Origin: an uncultured Collinsella sp.
GTDB taxonomy: Bacteria > Actinomycetota > Coriobacteriia > Coriobacteriales > Coriobacteriaceae
DNA length: 64,000 bases
Direction of reading: 5' to 3'
Assembly (NCBI GenBank): GCA_902491345.1
Contig: CABUHI010000003.1
Location: forward strand, 1 to 64,000
The notes beneath the pieces are model-generated. The model did no database searches and was not told where the DNA came from. It saw only the letters and a program-made list of their open reading frames with translations. Shown piece by piece: positions 35,907-44,536 of this stretch; positions within the stretch are counted from its first letter, which is position 1; each line of letters opens with the position of its first letter. The position numbers were made by a program, and so were the translations under genes.

Positions 35907-36968
35907 ATGGAGAGGATACTCGGCGTTAATCTCTCTGGCTGGTTTATTCCCGAGCCTTGGGTGACCCCGTCGCTATACGCGGCGACCGGTGCATCCAACG
36001 CGGCCGAGCTGCAGGAGGCCATGGGCACCGCCGCCTATAACGAGCGCATGCGCCGTCATTACGAGACGTTTGTGAGCGAGGACGATTTCCGTCGCATGGC
36101 GCAGATCGGCCTCAACGCCGTGCGCCTGCCGGTGCCTTGGTATGCCTTTGGCTCACAGGAGTCCGATGCCTCCTACATCTCGGTTGTCGATTACATCGAC
36201 CGCGCGATTGAGTGGGCTGCCAAGTACAACATTCGCGTGCTGCTTGACCTGGCGACTGTGCCCGGTGGCCAGGGCGATTCCAACGATTCGCCCGCCACGC
36301 CGGAGGCTGTTGCCGAGTGGCATTCGTCCACCAACGGTCGTCATGTCGCACTCGACGTGCTCGAGCGCTTGGCCGATCGCTACGGCGAGGCCGAGAGCCT
36401 GCTGGGTATTGAGCTGCTGGATACGCCGCAGATGAGTGTCCGCAAGAGCCTCTTCACCATGACGGATGGCATTCCTGCTCACTACCTGCGCAATTTCTAT
36501 CGCGATGCTTACGAGCTCGTCCGTTCGTATATGCCCGAGGATAAGATCGTCGTTTTCTCGTCGTCGGGGCATCCCAGCGAGTGGAAGCATTTTATGCGCG
36601 GCGCCAAGTACAAGAACGTCTACATGGACCTTCACCTGTACCATTACCGCGACGAGCATGCGCTCGACATCACGAGCCCCCGCGGGCTGACGACGGCGAT
36701 TTCGCGTAACAAGCGCGAGCTTAAAGAAGCGATTTCAACTGGGTTCCCCGTGCTGGTGGGCGAATGGTCGGGCGCGGCGATCTTTGCCAACTCGTCGGTT
36801 ACGCCCGAGGGCCGCAATGCCTACGAGCGCGTGTTTATCGCCAATCAGCTGGCTTCGTTTGCGCCGGCTGCCGGTTGGTTCTTCCAAACGTGGAAGACCG
36901 AGAAGCGCATTGCAGCATGGGACGCCCGCGCGGCGCTCGGCACGCTCGAGCGCGGCATGATTGAATAG
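35907..36968 (+). CDS. glycoside hydrolase family 5-like protein, acid/base Glu replaced
   Basis: A 353-residue TIM-barrel protein of the exo-1,3-beta-glucanase type of GH5. It begins ILGVNLSGWFIPEPWVTPSL, has DLHLYHY (His243), and the nucleophile motif LVGEWSG with Glu286. In active GH5 enzymes the acid/base is the Glu of an Asn-Glu-Pro motif; here the site reads ELLDTPQ, with Thr173. Hydrolysis is therefore probably lost or altered, and it may be a binding protein. There is no signal peptide, so it is cytoplasmic. The ATG at 35907 has AAGGGGG upstream. rsmI follows after 6 nt, suggesting an operon. Confidence 0.85.
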   Translation: MERILGVNLSGWFIPEPWVTPSLYAATGASNAAELQEAMGTAAYNERMRRHYETFVSEDDFRRMAQIGLNAVRLPVPWYAFGSQESDASYISVVDYIDRAIEWAAKYNIRVLLDLATVPGGQGDSNDSPATPEAVAEWHSSTNGRHVALDVLERLADRYGEAESLLGIELLDTPQMSVRKSLFTMTDGIPAHYLRNFYRDAYELVRSYMPEDKIVVFSSSGHPSEWKHFMRGAKYKNVYMDLHLYHYRDEHALDITSPRGLTTAISRNKRELKEAISTGFPVLVGEWSGAAIFANSSVTPEGRNAYERVFIANQLASFAPAAGWFFQTWKTEKRIAAWDARAALGTLERGMIE

Positions 36969-36974
36969 GTTGAT

Positions 36975-37853
36975 ATGACGCAAAACAGCGCCCATACGGG
37001 CAAACTCTATGTGGTCGGCACGCCCATCGGCAACCTGGGCGACCTGTCCCCGCGCGTTGGCGAAGCCTTTGCCGCTGCCGATGTCATCTGCTGCGAAGAC
37101 ACGCGTGTGACGTCAAAGCTGCTGATGCACCTGGGCATTTCCAAGCCGCTTGTCCGTTGCGACGAGAATGTGATCGCCAGCCGCGCCGCCGGCCTGGTCG
37201 ACCGCCTGCTGGCGGGGGAGACCCTCGCCTTTGCCTCGGACGCCGGCATGCCGAGCGTGTCCGATCCCGGCCAGGCGCTGGTCGAGGCGGCGCGTGAGGC
37301 CGATGTGCCCGTCGAAGTTATTCCCGGGCCTTCTGCTTGCGTCACGGCGCTCGTTTCGTCCGGCATTCCCTGCGAGCATTTCTTCTTCGAAGGCTTTTTG
37401 GGTCGCAAGCACGGCGACCGCGTGCGCCGACTGCAGCGTCTTGCCGTGGTGCCCGGCGCACTCATCTTCTACGAGTCTCCACATCGCATCGTGGCGACGC
37501 TCGAGGCCGTGGCGGAGGTCTTTCCCCAACGTGAGGTTGCCGTCTGCCGCGAACTCACCAAGCTGCACGAGGAGGTCTTGCGCGGGCCCGCCGCCCAGCT
37601 CGCCGAGGAGCTGCGTGCTCGCGGCGAGGTAAAGGGCGAGATTGCGCTGGTCATCGCGCCGCCGAGCGAAGATGAGGAGGCCGGTATCGTGCCGGTTGGC
37701 GCCGCGGCAGCGGATCCCGACGAGGCTCTGCGCGAGGATATCCGCGCCGCGCTCGAGGAGGGAGAGCCCGCCTCTGCGGTGGCCAAGCGCCTGTCGCAGA
37801 AGTACTCGCGCCGTAAGCGCGATGTCTATGCCATGGTGCTCGATATGCAATAG
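36975..37853 (+). CDS. rsmI: 16S rRNA (cytidine-1402-2'-O)-methyltransferase
   Basis: Methylates the ribose of C1402 in the 30S decoding centre using S-adenosylmethionine. The 292-residue tetrapyrrole-methylase fold has LYVVGTPIGNLGDLS at the N-terminus, CEDTRVTSKLL, SDAGMPSVSDPG and IPGPSACVTALVSSG. These are all signatures of RsmI. It is 6 nt after the GH5-like gene. metG follows after 69 bp. Confidence 0.95.
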   Translation: MTQNSAHTGKLYVVGTPIGNLGDLSPRVGEAFAAADVICCEDTRVTSKLLMHLGISKPLVRCDENVIASRAAGLVDRLLAGETLAFASDAGMPSVSDPGQALVEAAREADVPVEVIPGPSACVTALVSSGIPCEHFFFEGFLGRKHGDRVRRLQRLAVVPGALIFYESPHRIVATLEAVAEVFPQREVAVCRELTKLHEEVLRGPAAQLAEELRARGEVKGEIALVIAPPSEDEEAGIVPVGAAAADPDEALREDIRAALEEGEPASAVAKRLSQKYSRRKRDVYAMVLDMQ

Positions 37854-37922
37854 ATGGAGGATATCCAGCCCTTGCGCTAGAATCATCCCCTGTATGCAAC
37901 GTTTTTCTGGAGGACAAACCCC

Positions 37923-39524
37923 ATGGATCAAAGTAAGCCTTCGTTCTTTATCACGACGCCCATCTACTACGTCAACGCCGATCCGCACCTGGGCACGGCT
38001 TATTCCACCATCATCGCCGACGTTCAGGCCCGTTATCGTCGCTCCGCCGGCTATAACGTCAAGTTCCTGACCGGCATGGACGAGCACGGCGAGAAGGTCG
38101 CCGAGGCCGCAGCCAAGCACAACATGACGCCGCAGGAGTGGACCGACAGCCAGGCTCCGCACTTCAAGGAGCTTTGGAGCAAGCTCGAGATCTCCAACGA
38201 CGACTTCATCCGCACCACCGAGCCGCGCCAGCATCATGCCGTGCAGTACCTGTGGGAGCGCATGAAGGAGTCCGGCTACCTGTATAAGGGCAGCTACGAC
38301 GGTTGGTATTGCGTGCCTGACGAGACCTACTTCACCGATACGCAGGTCCAGAAGGGCGACGAGGAGTACGGCAGCGTCGGCCAGCACCTGTGCCCCGACT
38401 GCCACCGTCCGCTTGAGCGCGTGCAGGAGGAGTCCTACTTCTTTAAGCTTTCCGCTTTCCAGGACAAGCTGCTCAAGCTTTACGACGAGCACCCCGACTT
38501 TGTCGAGCCTGCGTTCCGCATGAACGAGGTACGTAGCTTTGTCGAGGGCGGCCTTAATGACCTTTCCGTGAGCCGTACGAGCTTTGACTGGGGCATTCAG
38601 GTCCCGTTTGACGAGGGTCACGTGACCTACGTGTGGTTCGATGCGCTGCTCAACTATATGACGGCCGTCGGCTACGGTGTCGACACCGACGAGGCGCGTG
38701 CCGAGCTGGCCTATCGCTGGCCCGCGCAGTTCCACATCGTGGGCAAGGACATCATCCGCTTCCACTGCGTCATTTGGCCCGCCATGCTCATGGCCATCGG
38801 CGAGGCCCTGCCCGAGCACGTCTTTGCCCACGGCTTCCTGACCGTGCGCAATGCCGAGACCGGCAAGGCCGAGAAGATGTCCAAGAGCCGCGGCAACGCC
38901 ATCGCTCCGCAGGACGTTATCGACATGTTGGGCGTCGAGGGCTATCGCTACTACTTTATGACCGACGTCGTCCCCGGCACCGACGGTGCCATCAGCTTCG
39001 ATCGCATGGAGCAGGTCTACAACGCCGACCTGGCCAACAGCTGGGGCAACCTTATCTCGCGTTCGCTCAACATGAGCGGCAAGTACTTTGATGGTTGCGC
39101 GCCCGCCAAGCCCGCATCGTTCGATGCGTTCGACAACCCGCTGGCAAAGATCGCCGATGGTCTGGTCGAGCGCTACATGGCCAAGATGGACGTGCTCGAT
39201 TATGGTGGAGCTAAGGACGAGGTCATGGAGCTCATCCATGCCGCCAACCACTACATCGAGGACTCCGAGCCCTGGGCGCTTGCCAAGGACGAGGCCAAGG
39301 CTGACGAGCTGGCGTTTGTGATCTACAACCTGCTCGAGGCCATCCGCATTGCCGCTCACCTGCTGATGCCGCTCATGCCCCAGACTTCTGCCGAGGCCCT
39401 GCGCCGCCTGTCCTGCGAGGACGAGGCCGCGAGCGACGACCTCAAGGGCATTTGCGCTTGGGGCCTGCTTGCCGGTGGTCAGCCCGTCGAGAAGGGCGAG
39501 CCGCTGTTCCCGCGTCTGGGCTAA
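37923..39524 (+). CDS. metG: methionyl-tRNA synthetase
   Basis: Charges tRNA-Met. The class I motifs are PHLGTAY (HIGH-like) near residue 20 and KMSKSRG near residue 320, with the FLTGMDEHGEK loop. CPDCHRP (near residue 158) forms a single-knuckle zinc site. The C-terminal anticodon domain is helical. At 533 residues it lacks the C-terminal tRNA-binding OB domain found in many bacterial MetRS. GGAGG lies 8 nt before the ATG. Confidence 0.96.
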   Translation: MDQSKPSFFITTPIYYVNADPHLGTAYSTIIADVQARYRRSAGYNVKFLTGMDEHGEKVAEAAAKHNMTPQEWTDSQAPHFKELWSKLEISNDDFIRTTEPRQHHAVQYLWERMKESGYLYKGSYDGWYCVPDETYFTDTQVQKGDEEYGSVGQHLCPDCHRPLERVQEESYFFKLSAFQDKLLKLYDEHPDFVEPAFRMNEVRSFVEGGLNDLSVSRTSFDWGIQVPFDEGHVTYVWFDALLNYMTAVGYGVDTDEARAELAYRWPAQFHIVGKDIIRFHCVIWPAMLMAIGEALPEHVFAHGFLTVRNAETGKAEKMSKSRGNAIAPQDVIDMLGVEGYRYYFMTDVVPGTDGAISFDRMEQVYNADLANSWGNLISRSLNMSGKYFDGCAPAKPASFDAFDNPLAKIADGLVERYMAKMDVLDYGGAKDEVMELIHAANHYIEDSEPWALAKDEAKADELAFVIYNLLEAIRIAAHLLMPLMPQTSAEALRRLSCEDEAASDDLKGICAWGLLAGGQPVEKGEPLFPRLG

Positions 39525-39631
39525 GCCGCTGCGCGCCATATCGGCAATTTGCTGTTTAGCTGTAAGGGCATGGCCGCAACGGTCCATGCCCTTTTGCTTT
39601 ACGATGCAGCCACCATGTTAAGGAGGCAACC

Positions 39632-40492
39632 ATGACAACTTCGCCTTTGGCAAACCCCACGGCAACTAGGGAGCTGCTAGAGGAGTTTGGCCTTGCGACC
39701 AAGCATCGCCTGGGCCAGAACTTCCTGATCGACAACCATGTGATCGAACGTATCTGTGAGCTCGCTGAGCTTGCGGGCGATGAGCGCGTGCTCGAGGTCG
39801 GCCCGGGTTGCGGCACGCTGACGTTGGCCCTGCTGCAGGAGGCGGCGTGCGTTACGTCGATTGAGGCAGATCCCGAGCTCGAGCCGGTGCTCGATGCTCA
39901 CGCCGCCGACTACGCCAACTTCCGCTTTATCATGGGCGACGCGCTTAAGGTGGGCCCGGAGCAGATTGAGCAGGCCGCCGGCGGCGAGCCCACGGTATTT
40001 GTCGCGAACTTGCCCTATAACGTGGCGGCGACAATCATCCTGCAGTTCTTCCAGACGATGCCCGCGCTCAAGCGCGCCGTCGTCATGGTGCAAAAGGAGG
40101 TTGCCGATCGCATTGCCGCAGTGCCGGGCAACAAGACCTATGGCGGCTATACGGCAAAGCTCGGCCTGTATGCGCAGGTGACGGGTCGCTTTGAGGTGCC
40201 GCCGCGTTGCTTTATGCCGGCGCCGCACGTGGACTCGGCCGTCGTGCGTATCGACCGTGTTGACGGCGTGGTACCCGAAGGACTCGATCGCGAATTTGTG
40301 GCCCGCGTGATTGATGCTGCATTTGCTCAGCGTCGCAAGACCATCCGCAATTCCATGAGCGCCAACGGTTTTGCCAAGGACGTGCTCGATGCCGCTTTTG
40401 AGGTTTGCGGTATCGCACCCACCACGCGCGCCGAGACGCTCGATGTTGCCGACTTTGTCCGTCTGGCCCGGGAGCTAATCCATGATGCCTAA
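39632..40492 (+). CDS. rsmA: 16S rRNA dimethyladenosine transferase
   Basis: Dimethylates A1518 and A1519 of 16S rRNA (KsgA). The 286-residue protein has KHRLGQNFLID, the SAM motif VLEVGPGCGTLT, FVANLPYNVAATII (the NLPY catalytic motif) and PPRCFMPAPHVDSAVV. AAGGAGG precedes the ATG. It overlaps the next gene by 11 bp. Confidence 0.96.
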   Translation: MTTSPLANPTATRELLEEFGLATKHRLGQNFLIDNHVIERICELAELAGDERVLEVGPGCGTLTLALLQEAACVTSIEADPELEPVLDAHAADYANFRFIMGDALKVGPEQIEQAAGGEPTVFVANLPYNVAATIILQFFQTMPALKRAVVMVQKEVADRIAAVPGNKTYGGYTAKLGLYAQVTGRFEVPPRCFMPAPHVDSAVVRIDRVDGVVPEGLDREFVARVIDAAFAQRRKTIRNSMSANGFAKDVLDAAFEVCGIAPTTRAETLDVADFVRLARELIHDA

Positions 40493-41399
40493 TGCCGAAC
40501 GCGTGACGTTTACCAAGAAAAAGAAGACGGTTGCTTGTCCCGTGCCTTTGGCGCCGCTTGCCGACACGCATGCACATCTGCTTTCGTTTTGGGGCAAGGA
40601 TGTGCCCGAGACGCTCCTGCGTGCCAAAGCCGCGGGCGTCGACCTGTTGGTGACGATGTTCGACCCCATTGCCGACAAGCGCAGCGTGGCGGACTATAGC
40701 GACTGGCTGGTGCGCGAGATTCTTCCGATGCAGGATATCCCGCAGATCAAGTATCTTGCCGGCGTGCATCCGTATGGCGCGCCGGACTATACCGACGACG
40801 TTCATGCACAGGTCGTTGCCGCACTTGATGACCCCTTATGCGCCGGTATTGGCGAAATCGGCCTGGACTATCACATGGACTATGACGACGATATCGCGCC
40901 GGCACCCCATAACGTGCAGATTGATTGCATGGCGCGCCAGCTCGAGCTTGCCGTGCGCCGCAATGTGCCGGTGGAGCTGCACCTGCGTCACGAGGACTCG
41001 GATGGGGAGCGCACCTCGCACGTTGATGCGTACAACGTACTGCGCGAGGTGGGTGTGCCCCAGGCTGGTTGTGTGCTGCACTGTTTTGGCGAGGACCGCG
41101 CCACGATGGAGCGCTTTGTGGATTTGGGCTGCTATATCGCCTATGGCGGTGCGGCCACCTTTAAGCGCAACGACGATGTGCGCGAGGCATTTGCGGCAAC
41201 CCCACTCGATCGAATTTTGTTCGAGACGGATTGCCCGTATATGGCTCCGGAGCCCATCCGCGGTCTTGAATGCGAGCCCGCAATGATCTCCATTACGGCA
41301 AACACGCTGGTCAACGACCGTGTCGATCGTACCGGCGAGGATGCTGAGGCAATCGCGCAAGCCGCTTGGGAGAATGCCTGCAAACTTTTTCAAAAATAG
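40482..41399 (+). CDS. TatD family metal-dependent hydrolase
   Basis: Amidohydrolase-fold nuclease-like protein. Metal ligands are seen in ADTHAHL (near residue 28), GEIGLDYH, VELHLRHE, VLHCFGED and FETDCPYMAP. At 305 residues it is slightly longer than typical TatD because of a ~25-residue N-terminal extension (TFTKKKKTVACP). It is translationally coupled to rsmA, a common neighbour. Whether it is a 3'-5' exonuclease like E. coli TatD is inference. Confidence 0.9.
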   Translation: MMPNAERVTFTKKKKTVACPVPLAPLADTHAHLLSFWGKDVPETLLRAKAAGVDLLVTMFDPIADKRSVADYSDWLVREILPMQDIPQIKYLAGVHPYGAPDYTDDVHAQVVAALDDPLCAGIGEIGLDYHMDYDDDIAPAPHNVQIDCMARQLELAVRRNVPVELHLRHEDSDGERTSHVDAYNVLREVGVPQAGCVLHCFGEDRATMERFVDLGCYIAYGGAATFKRNDDVREAFAATPLDRILFETDCPYMAPEPIRGLECEPAMISITANTLVNDRVDRTGEDAEAIAQAAWENACKLFQK

Positions 41400-41403
41400 T
41401 TCT

Positions 41404-41432
41404 TGCGTTCGTGGTGGCGCTCCGTTATTCTA
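41404..41432 (+). promoter_or_regulatory. promoter of tRNA-Leu
   Basis: TTGCGT, a 17-bp spacer and TATTCT, starting 5 nt after the stop of the TatD gene. Confidence 0.65.
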
Positions 41433-41443
41433 ATTCCTGCACG

Positions 41444-41529
41444 CGGGCGTGGCGGAATTGGCAGACGCGTACGGTTCAGGTCCGTATGGGGGCAACCCCA
41501 TGAAGGTTCAAGTCCTTTCGCCCGCACCA
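41444..41529 (+). tRNA. tRNA-Leu (anticodon CAG)
   Basis: Acceptor GCGGGCG pairs with CGCCCGC. The anticodon arm TACGG-TTCAGGT-CCGTA gives CAG. A long variable arm (GGGGGCAACCCC region) is as expected for Leu, and the T-loop is TTCAAGT. CCA is encoded (41527-41529). Confidence 0.96.
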
Positions 41530-41764
41530 TTAAATTAAAGAGCTCCCAGCAATGGGAGCTTTTTTGTTATGGGCCCATCACAGGGACTTGAACCTGTGAA
41601 GGAGCGAGCGTAAAGAAAACGCGGAGCGTTTTTAGCGAGCTGGCGAGGACGCCGGCAGGCGGCCGAAGCCGGTGCGGATCCGCGAAGCGGATACGCGGAC
41701 GTCCTTTCGCCCGCACCATTAAATGAAAGAGCTCCCAGCAATGGGAGCTTTTTTGTTATGGGCC
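41512..41764 (+). repeat. tRNA-Leu 3'-tail module
   Basis: The 64 bp from the T-loop of tRNA-Leu through its terminator (41512-41575) recur at 41701-41764 with one mismatch, 189 bp apart. Between them is GGACTTGAACCT (41584-41595), complementary to the tRNA-Leu T-arm. On the minus strand TTCAAGT is followed by exactly 16 nt ending in CCA. Hairpins follow: AAAACGC-GGA-GCGTTTT, a GCCGGC-type stem, and ATCCGC-GAA-GCGGAT. The shared motif TTTTAGCGAGC comes after the first hairpin. Confidence 0.9.
41541..41566 (+). terminator. terminator of tRNA-Leu
   Basis: AGCTCCC-AGCAAT-GGGAGCT followed by TTTTTG. An identical hairpin with its own T-run recurs in the duplicated tail 189 bp later. Confidence 0.88.
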
Positions 41765-41835
41765 TCTTGTTGATGTCATGTTGCTGCTTCGTGCGGGTAT
41801 CCTAGTGCCAACGTGTGCCTATCAGAGGAGAGACC

Positions 41836-42774
41836 ATGCTGTTGTCCGGTATCATCGCCGCCCTTACCAGCCTTTTGATTCCCATCATCATCCTGTTGCT
41901 GCTGCTTCCTAACGCCTGCTATGTCGTTGAACAACAGCATGCCGTGATCATTGAGCGTCTGGGCAAGTTTAACCGCATCGTCAACGCGGGCTTCCACATG
42001 AAGGTGCCCGTGATCGACCGCAAGGCCGCCACGGTGAGTCTGCGCACCATGAAAAACGGTTTTGGCATCGACGTTAAGACCCAGGACAACGTGACCATCG
42101 GCCTTGAGGTCTCTGCTCAGTACCACGTGAGCTATGACATGGGCGCCGGCCCGGCAGATTCGGGCATCTACAAGAGCTACTATATGCTGCAGGAGCCCGT
42201 CGACCAGATGCGTGACTTCATCACCGACGCTCTGCGCTCTTCGATTCCCGTCTACACACTCGATGAGGTCTTTGCCAAGAAGGATGACATCGCCAAGGAC
42301 GTTAATGCCACCGTGTCCGAGCAGATGGCTGCCTACGGCTTCACCCTCGTGTCGACACTCATCACCAAAATCGCGCTGCCGACCGAGGTCGAGAACTCCA
42401 TGAACGACATCAACGCTGCCCAGCGCAAGCGCGCTGCGGCACAGGAGCTCGCTGAGGCCGACCGCATCAAGCGCGTCACCGAGGCGACCGCCGAGGCCGA
42501 GGCAATGGAAAAGGCGGGCGAGGGCATCGCCAACCAGCGCAAGGCCATCGCGCTGGGTATCAAAGATTCGCTCGAGATCATCCAAGAGACGGGTGTCGGC
42601 AATGACGAGGCCAACCAACTGTTCATGTTTACGCAGTGGTCCGAGATGATGACGGAGTTCGCTCGCACGGGTAAAACCTCGACGGTCGTGCTGCCGAGCG
42701 ACTTTTCGCAGTCGGCCTCGATGTTCGAGCAGATGCTGACCGCCAGCAAAGTTCAAAACGATTCGAAGGAGTAG
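41836..42774 (+). CDS. SPFH/Band 7 (stomatin-like) membrane protein
   Basis: A 312-residue protein with an N-terminal membrane anchor (about 1-30, LTSLLIPIIILLLLL). The SPFH domain follows (CYVVEQQHAVIIERLGKFNRI, then VPVIDRKAATVSLR), with a helical Ala/Glu-rich region (AAQELAEADRIKRVTEATAEA) that oligomerises in stomatins. The family organises membrane microdomains; the partner is unknown and no NfeD-like gene is adjacent. The ATG at 41836 has AGAGGAGAG upstream. rlmH starts 6 nt after it. Confidence 0.9.
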   Translation: MLLSGIIAALTSLLIPIIILLLLLPNACYVVEQQHAVIIERLGKFNRIVNAGFHMKVPVIDRKAATVSLRTMKNGFGIDVKTQDNVTIGLEVSAQYHVSYDMGAGPADSGIYKSYYMLQEPVDQMRDFITDALRSSIPVYTLDEVFAKKDDIAKDVNATVSEQMAAYGFTLVSTLITKIALPTEVENSMNDINAAQRKRAAAQELAEADRIKRVTEATAEAEAMEKAGEGIANQRKAIALGIKDSLEIIQETGVGNDEANQLFMFTQWSEMMTEFARTGKTSTVVLPSDFSQSASMFEQMLTASKVQNDSKE

Positions 42775-42780
42775 ACGCGC

Positions 42781-43251
42781 GTGAAATACACCGTCGTTTG
42801 CGTCGGTAAGCTCAAGGAGCGCTTTTGGAAGGACGCGTGCGCTGAGTACACCAAGCGCCTAGGTGCCTATGCCAAGGTTGATATCCGCGAGGTGGCCGAT
42901 ATCGACCCGGCTAAGGCGGGCGGCGTGGATGCCGCGCGCGACAAGGAGGGGGCGGCAATTCTTGCTGCATTGCCGTCTCGGGCGCATGTGATCCTGCTGG
43001 CTATCGAGGGCAAGGAGCGTTCGAGTGAGGAGCTCTCGGCGCGGCTCGACGATCTTATGCTGCGAGGCAGCAGCGACATTGCCTTTGTAATCGGCGGTTC
43101 GGACGGCGTGAGTGATGAGGTGCGCGCCCGCGCCGACGAGATGCTCAGCTTTGGACACATTACCTTGCCGCATAACCTGGCGCGTGTGGTGCTGCTAGAG
43201 CAGATTTACCGTGCCTGCAAGATCAGCCGTGGCGAGCCGTATCACAAATAG
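42781..43251 (+). CDS. rlmH: 23S rRNA (pseudouridine-1915-N3)-methyltransferase
   Basis: SPOUT methyltransferase acting on helix 69 of 23S rRNA in assembled ribosomes. The 156-residue protein has LLAIEGKERSSEEL, FVIGGSDGVSDEV and LPHNLARVVLLEQIYRA, which form the knotted SAM site. The C-terminus ends GEPYHK as in nearly all RlmH. It uses a GTG start 6 nt after the preceding stop. Confidence 0.97.
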   Translation: MKYTVVCVGKLKERFWKDACAEYTKRLGAYAKVDIREVADIDPAKAGGVDAARDKEGAAILAALPSRAHVILLAIEGKERSSEELSARLDDLMLRGSSDIAFVIGGSDGVSDEVRARADEMLSFGHITLPHNLARVVLLEQIYRACKISRGEPYHK

Positions 43252-43324
43252 GTCGGCAATACGAAACAATGGCGTGGGACAATACCTTTCGTTTTGAGGA
43301 ATGTGTCTGAAAGGACTATGCGAT

Positions 43325-44095
43325 ATGAAGATTGGATTTGTCGGTTTTGGCAATATGGCGAGCGCTATGGCCGATGGCTGGATCGCTGCCGGTGTAGCTG
43401 CGAGCGACATGTGCGCCTGTGCGGGTCGCTACGACGCACTGGTTGAGCGCTGCGAGGCGCGCGGCATGGTCGCCTGCCACGATGCCGCCGAGGTCGTCGC
43501 CGCATCCGATATCGTGGTCGCTGCGGTCAAACCGTACATGATCGAGAAGGTATTCGCCCCGCTCAAGGATGCTCTTGCCAAAAAGGTCGTTCTGTCGGTT
43601 GCCTGGACCTGGGACAGTGCCAAGTGGGAGCAGGTCCTGCCGGGCGTTGCGCATATCTCGACGGTGCCCAACACACCGGTTTCGGTGGACGAGGGCGTCA
43701 TCGCTTGCGAGAAGGCTTCCACGCTTAGTGATGAGCAGAGCGCAGTGGTGCTTGATCTGCTTGGCAAGCTCGGTGCGGTGGTCGAGCTCGATACGAGCCT
43801 GCTGTTTGTGGGCGGCACGGTGGGTGGTTGCGCTCCGGCATTTGTCGCTATGGCAATCGAGGCCCTGGGCGATGCGGCGGTCAAGCACGGTATCCCGCGT
43901 GCCGATGCCTATCGCATTGTGAGCCAGATGGTGCTGGGTACGGCAAAGCTGCAGCTTGCAACTGGCCAGCATCCTGCGGCGATGAAGGATGCCGTATGCT
44001 CGCCCGGCGGCGCCACCATCAAGGGCGTCATCGCGCTCGAGGATGCCGGCATGCGCAGCGCCCTGGTCAAGGCCATCGACGCCACCCTTCAGTAA
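43325..44095 (+). CDS. proC: pyrroline-5-carboxylate reductase
   Basis: Last step of proline synthesis: reduces pyrroline-5-carboxylate with NAD(P)H. The 256-residue protein begins KIGFVGFGNMASAM (Rossmann motif). It has VAAVKPYMIEKV, STVPNTPVSVDEG, VGGCAPAFVAM and the C-terminal signature region VCSPGGATIKGVIALE. The ATG at 43325 has AAAGGA upstream. It is followed by a nested inverted repeat. Confidence 0.94.
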   Translation: MKIGFVGFGNMASAMADGWIAAGVAASDMCACAGRYDALVERCEARGMVACHDAAEVVAASDIVVAAVKPYMIEKVFAPLKDALAKKVVLSVAWTWDSAKWEQVLPGVAHISTVPNTPVSVDEGVIACEKASTLSDEQSAVVLDLLGKLGAVVELDTSLLFVGGTVGGCAPAFVAMAIEALGDAAVKHGIPRADAYRIVSQMVLGTAKLQLATGQHPAAMKDAVCSPGGATIKGVIALEDAGMRSALVKAIDATLQ

Positions 44096-44107
44096 AACCT
44101 TCCATTT

Positions 44108-44241
44108 AGGGACAGGTTTATTTTGGCTGGTTTTCCTGCGGTTTTGTCCCTTTAGCAAAAAGCGCCCCGCAACCGGCTCGATTCCGGTTGCGGGGCGCCG
44201 GCGTTTGCCCAGATAAAACCGACCAAAATAAACCTGTCCCT
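44108..44241. repeat. nested inverted repeat: 27-bp outer arms around a GC-rich hairpin
   Basis: The outer left arm 44108-44134 begins AGGGACAGGTTTATTTTGG. It is inverted at 44215-44241 with two mismatches. Inside is GCGCCCCGCAACCGG (44162-44176) pairing with 44184-44198. The inner hairpin can end transcription from both convergent genes. The outer arms look like a mobile palindromic repeat. Confidence 0.75.
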
Positions 44242-44251
44242 TTTTGGCAGG

Positions 44252-44425
44252 TTAGTCCCAGAAGCTGTCTTCCTCGTCCTCGGACTTGGGTCCACGGTCG
44301 ACGTACATCTTATGGGTGCGCTTCTCCATTACAAAGGCAAGAATCGCAAACAGCAGGATGCCGCCGGCGAAAAGGATGGCAAAACCGGTGCGGGTGCCAA
44401 ACAAAAAGGAAAAAACTGCGTCCAT
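44252..44425 (-). CDS. small membrane protein, 57 aa
   Basis: I do not recognise a named family. The product has one membrane helix (about residues 13-33, TGFAILFAGGILLFAILAF). A basic turn (MEKRTHKMYV) and an acidic tail ending SEDEEDSFWD follow, consistent with an N-out, C-in topology. GAAGG lies 8 nt before the ATG. It is divergent from serS and shares its upstream region. The gene is short, but the clean start, RBS and strong topology support it. Confidence 0.7.
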   Translation of the reverse strand: MDAVFSFLFGTRTGFAILFAGGILLFAILAFVMEKRTHKMYVDRGPKSEDEEDSFWD

Positions 44426-44536
44426 TGGGTGCCTTCTTGCGTAGTTGAGTTGGGTCGTAAACGCTCATAAGTATATACTTGCCCATACATGTACAAGGTT
44501 GCAACCTAAATGGAATGTATATCGCCGGAGGATCTA

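Noticed and set aside
44426..44536. T-box before serS
   Set aside because: Only 111 bp, no GGTGGTACCGCG core and no terminator.
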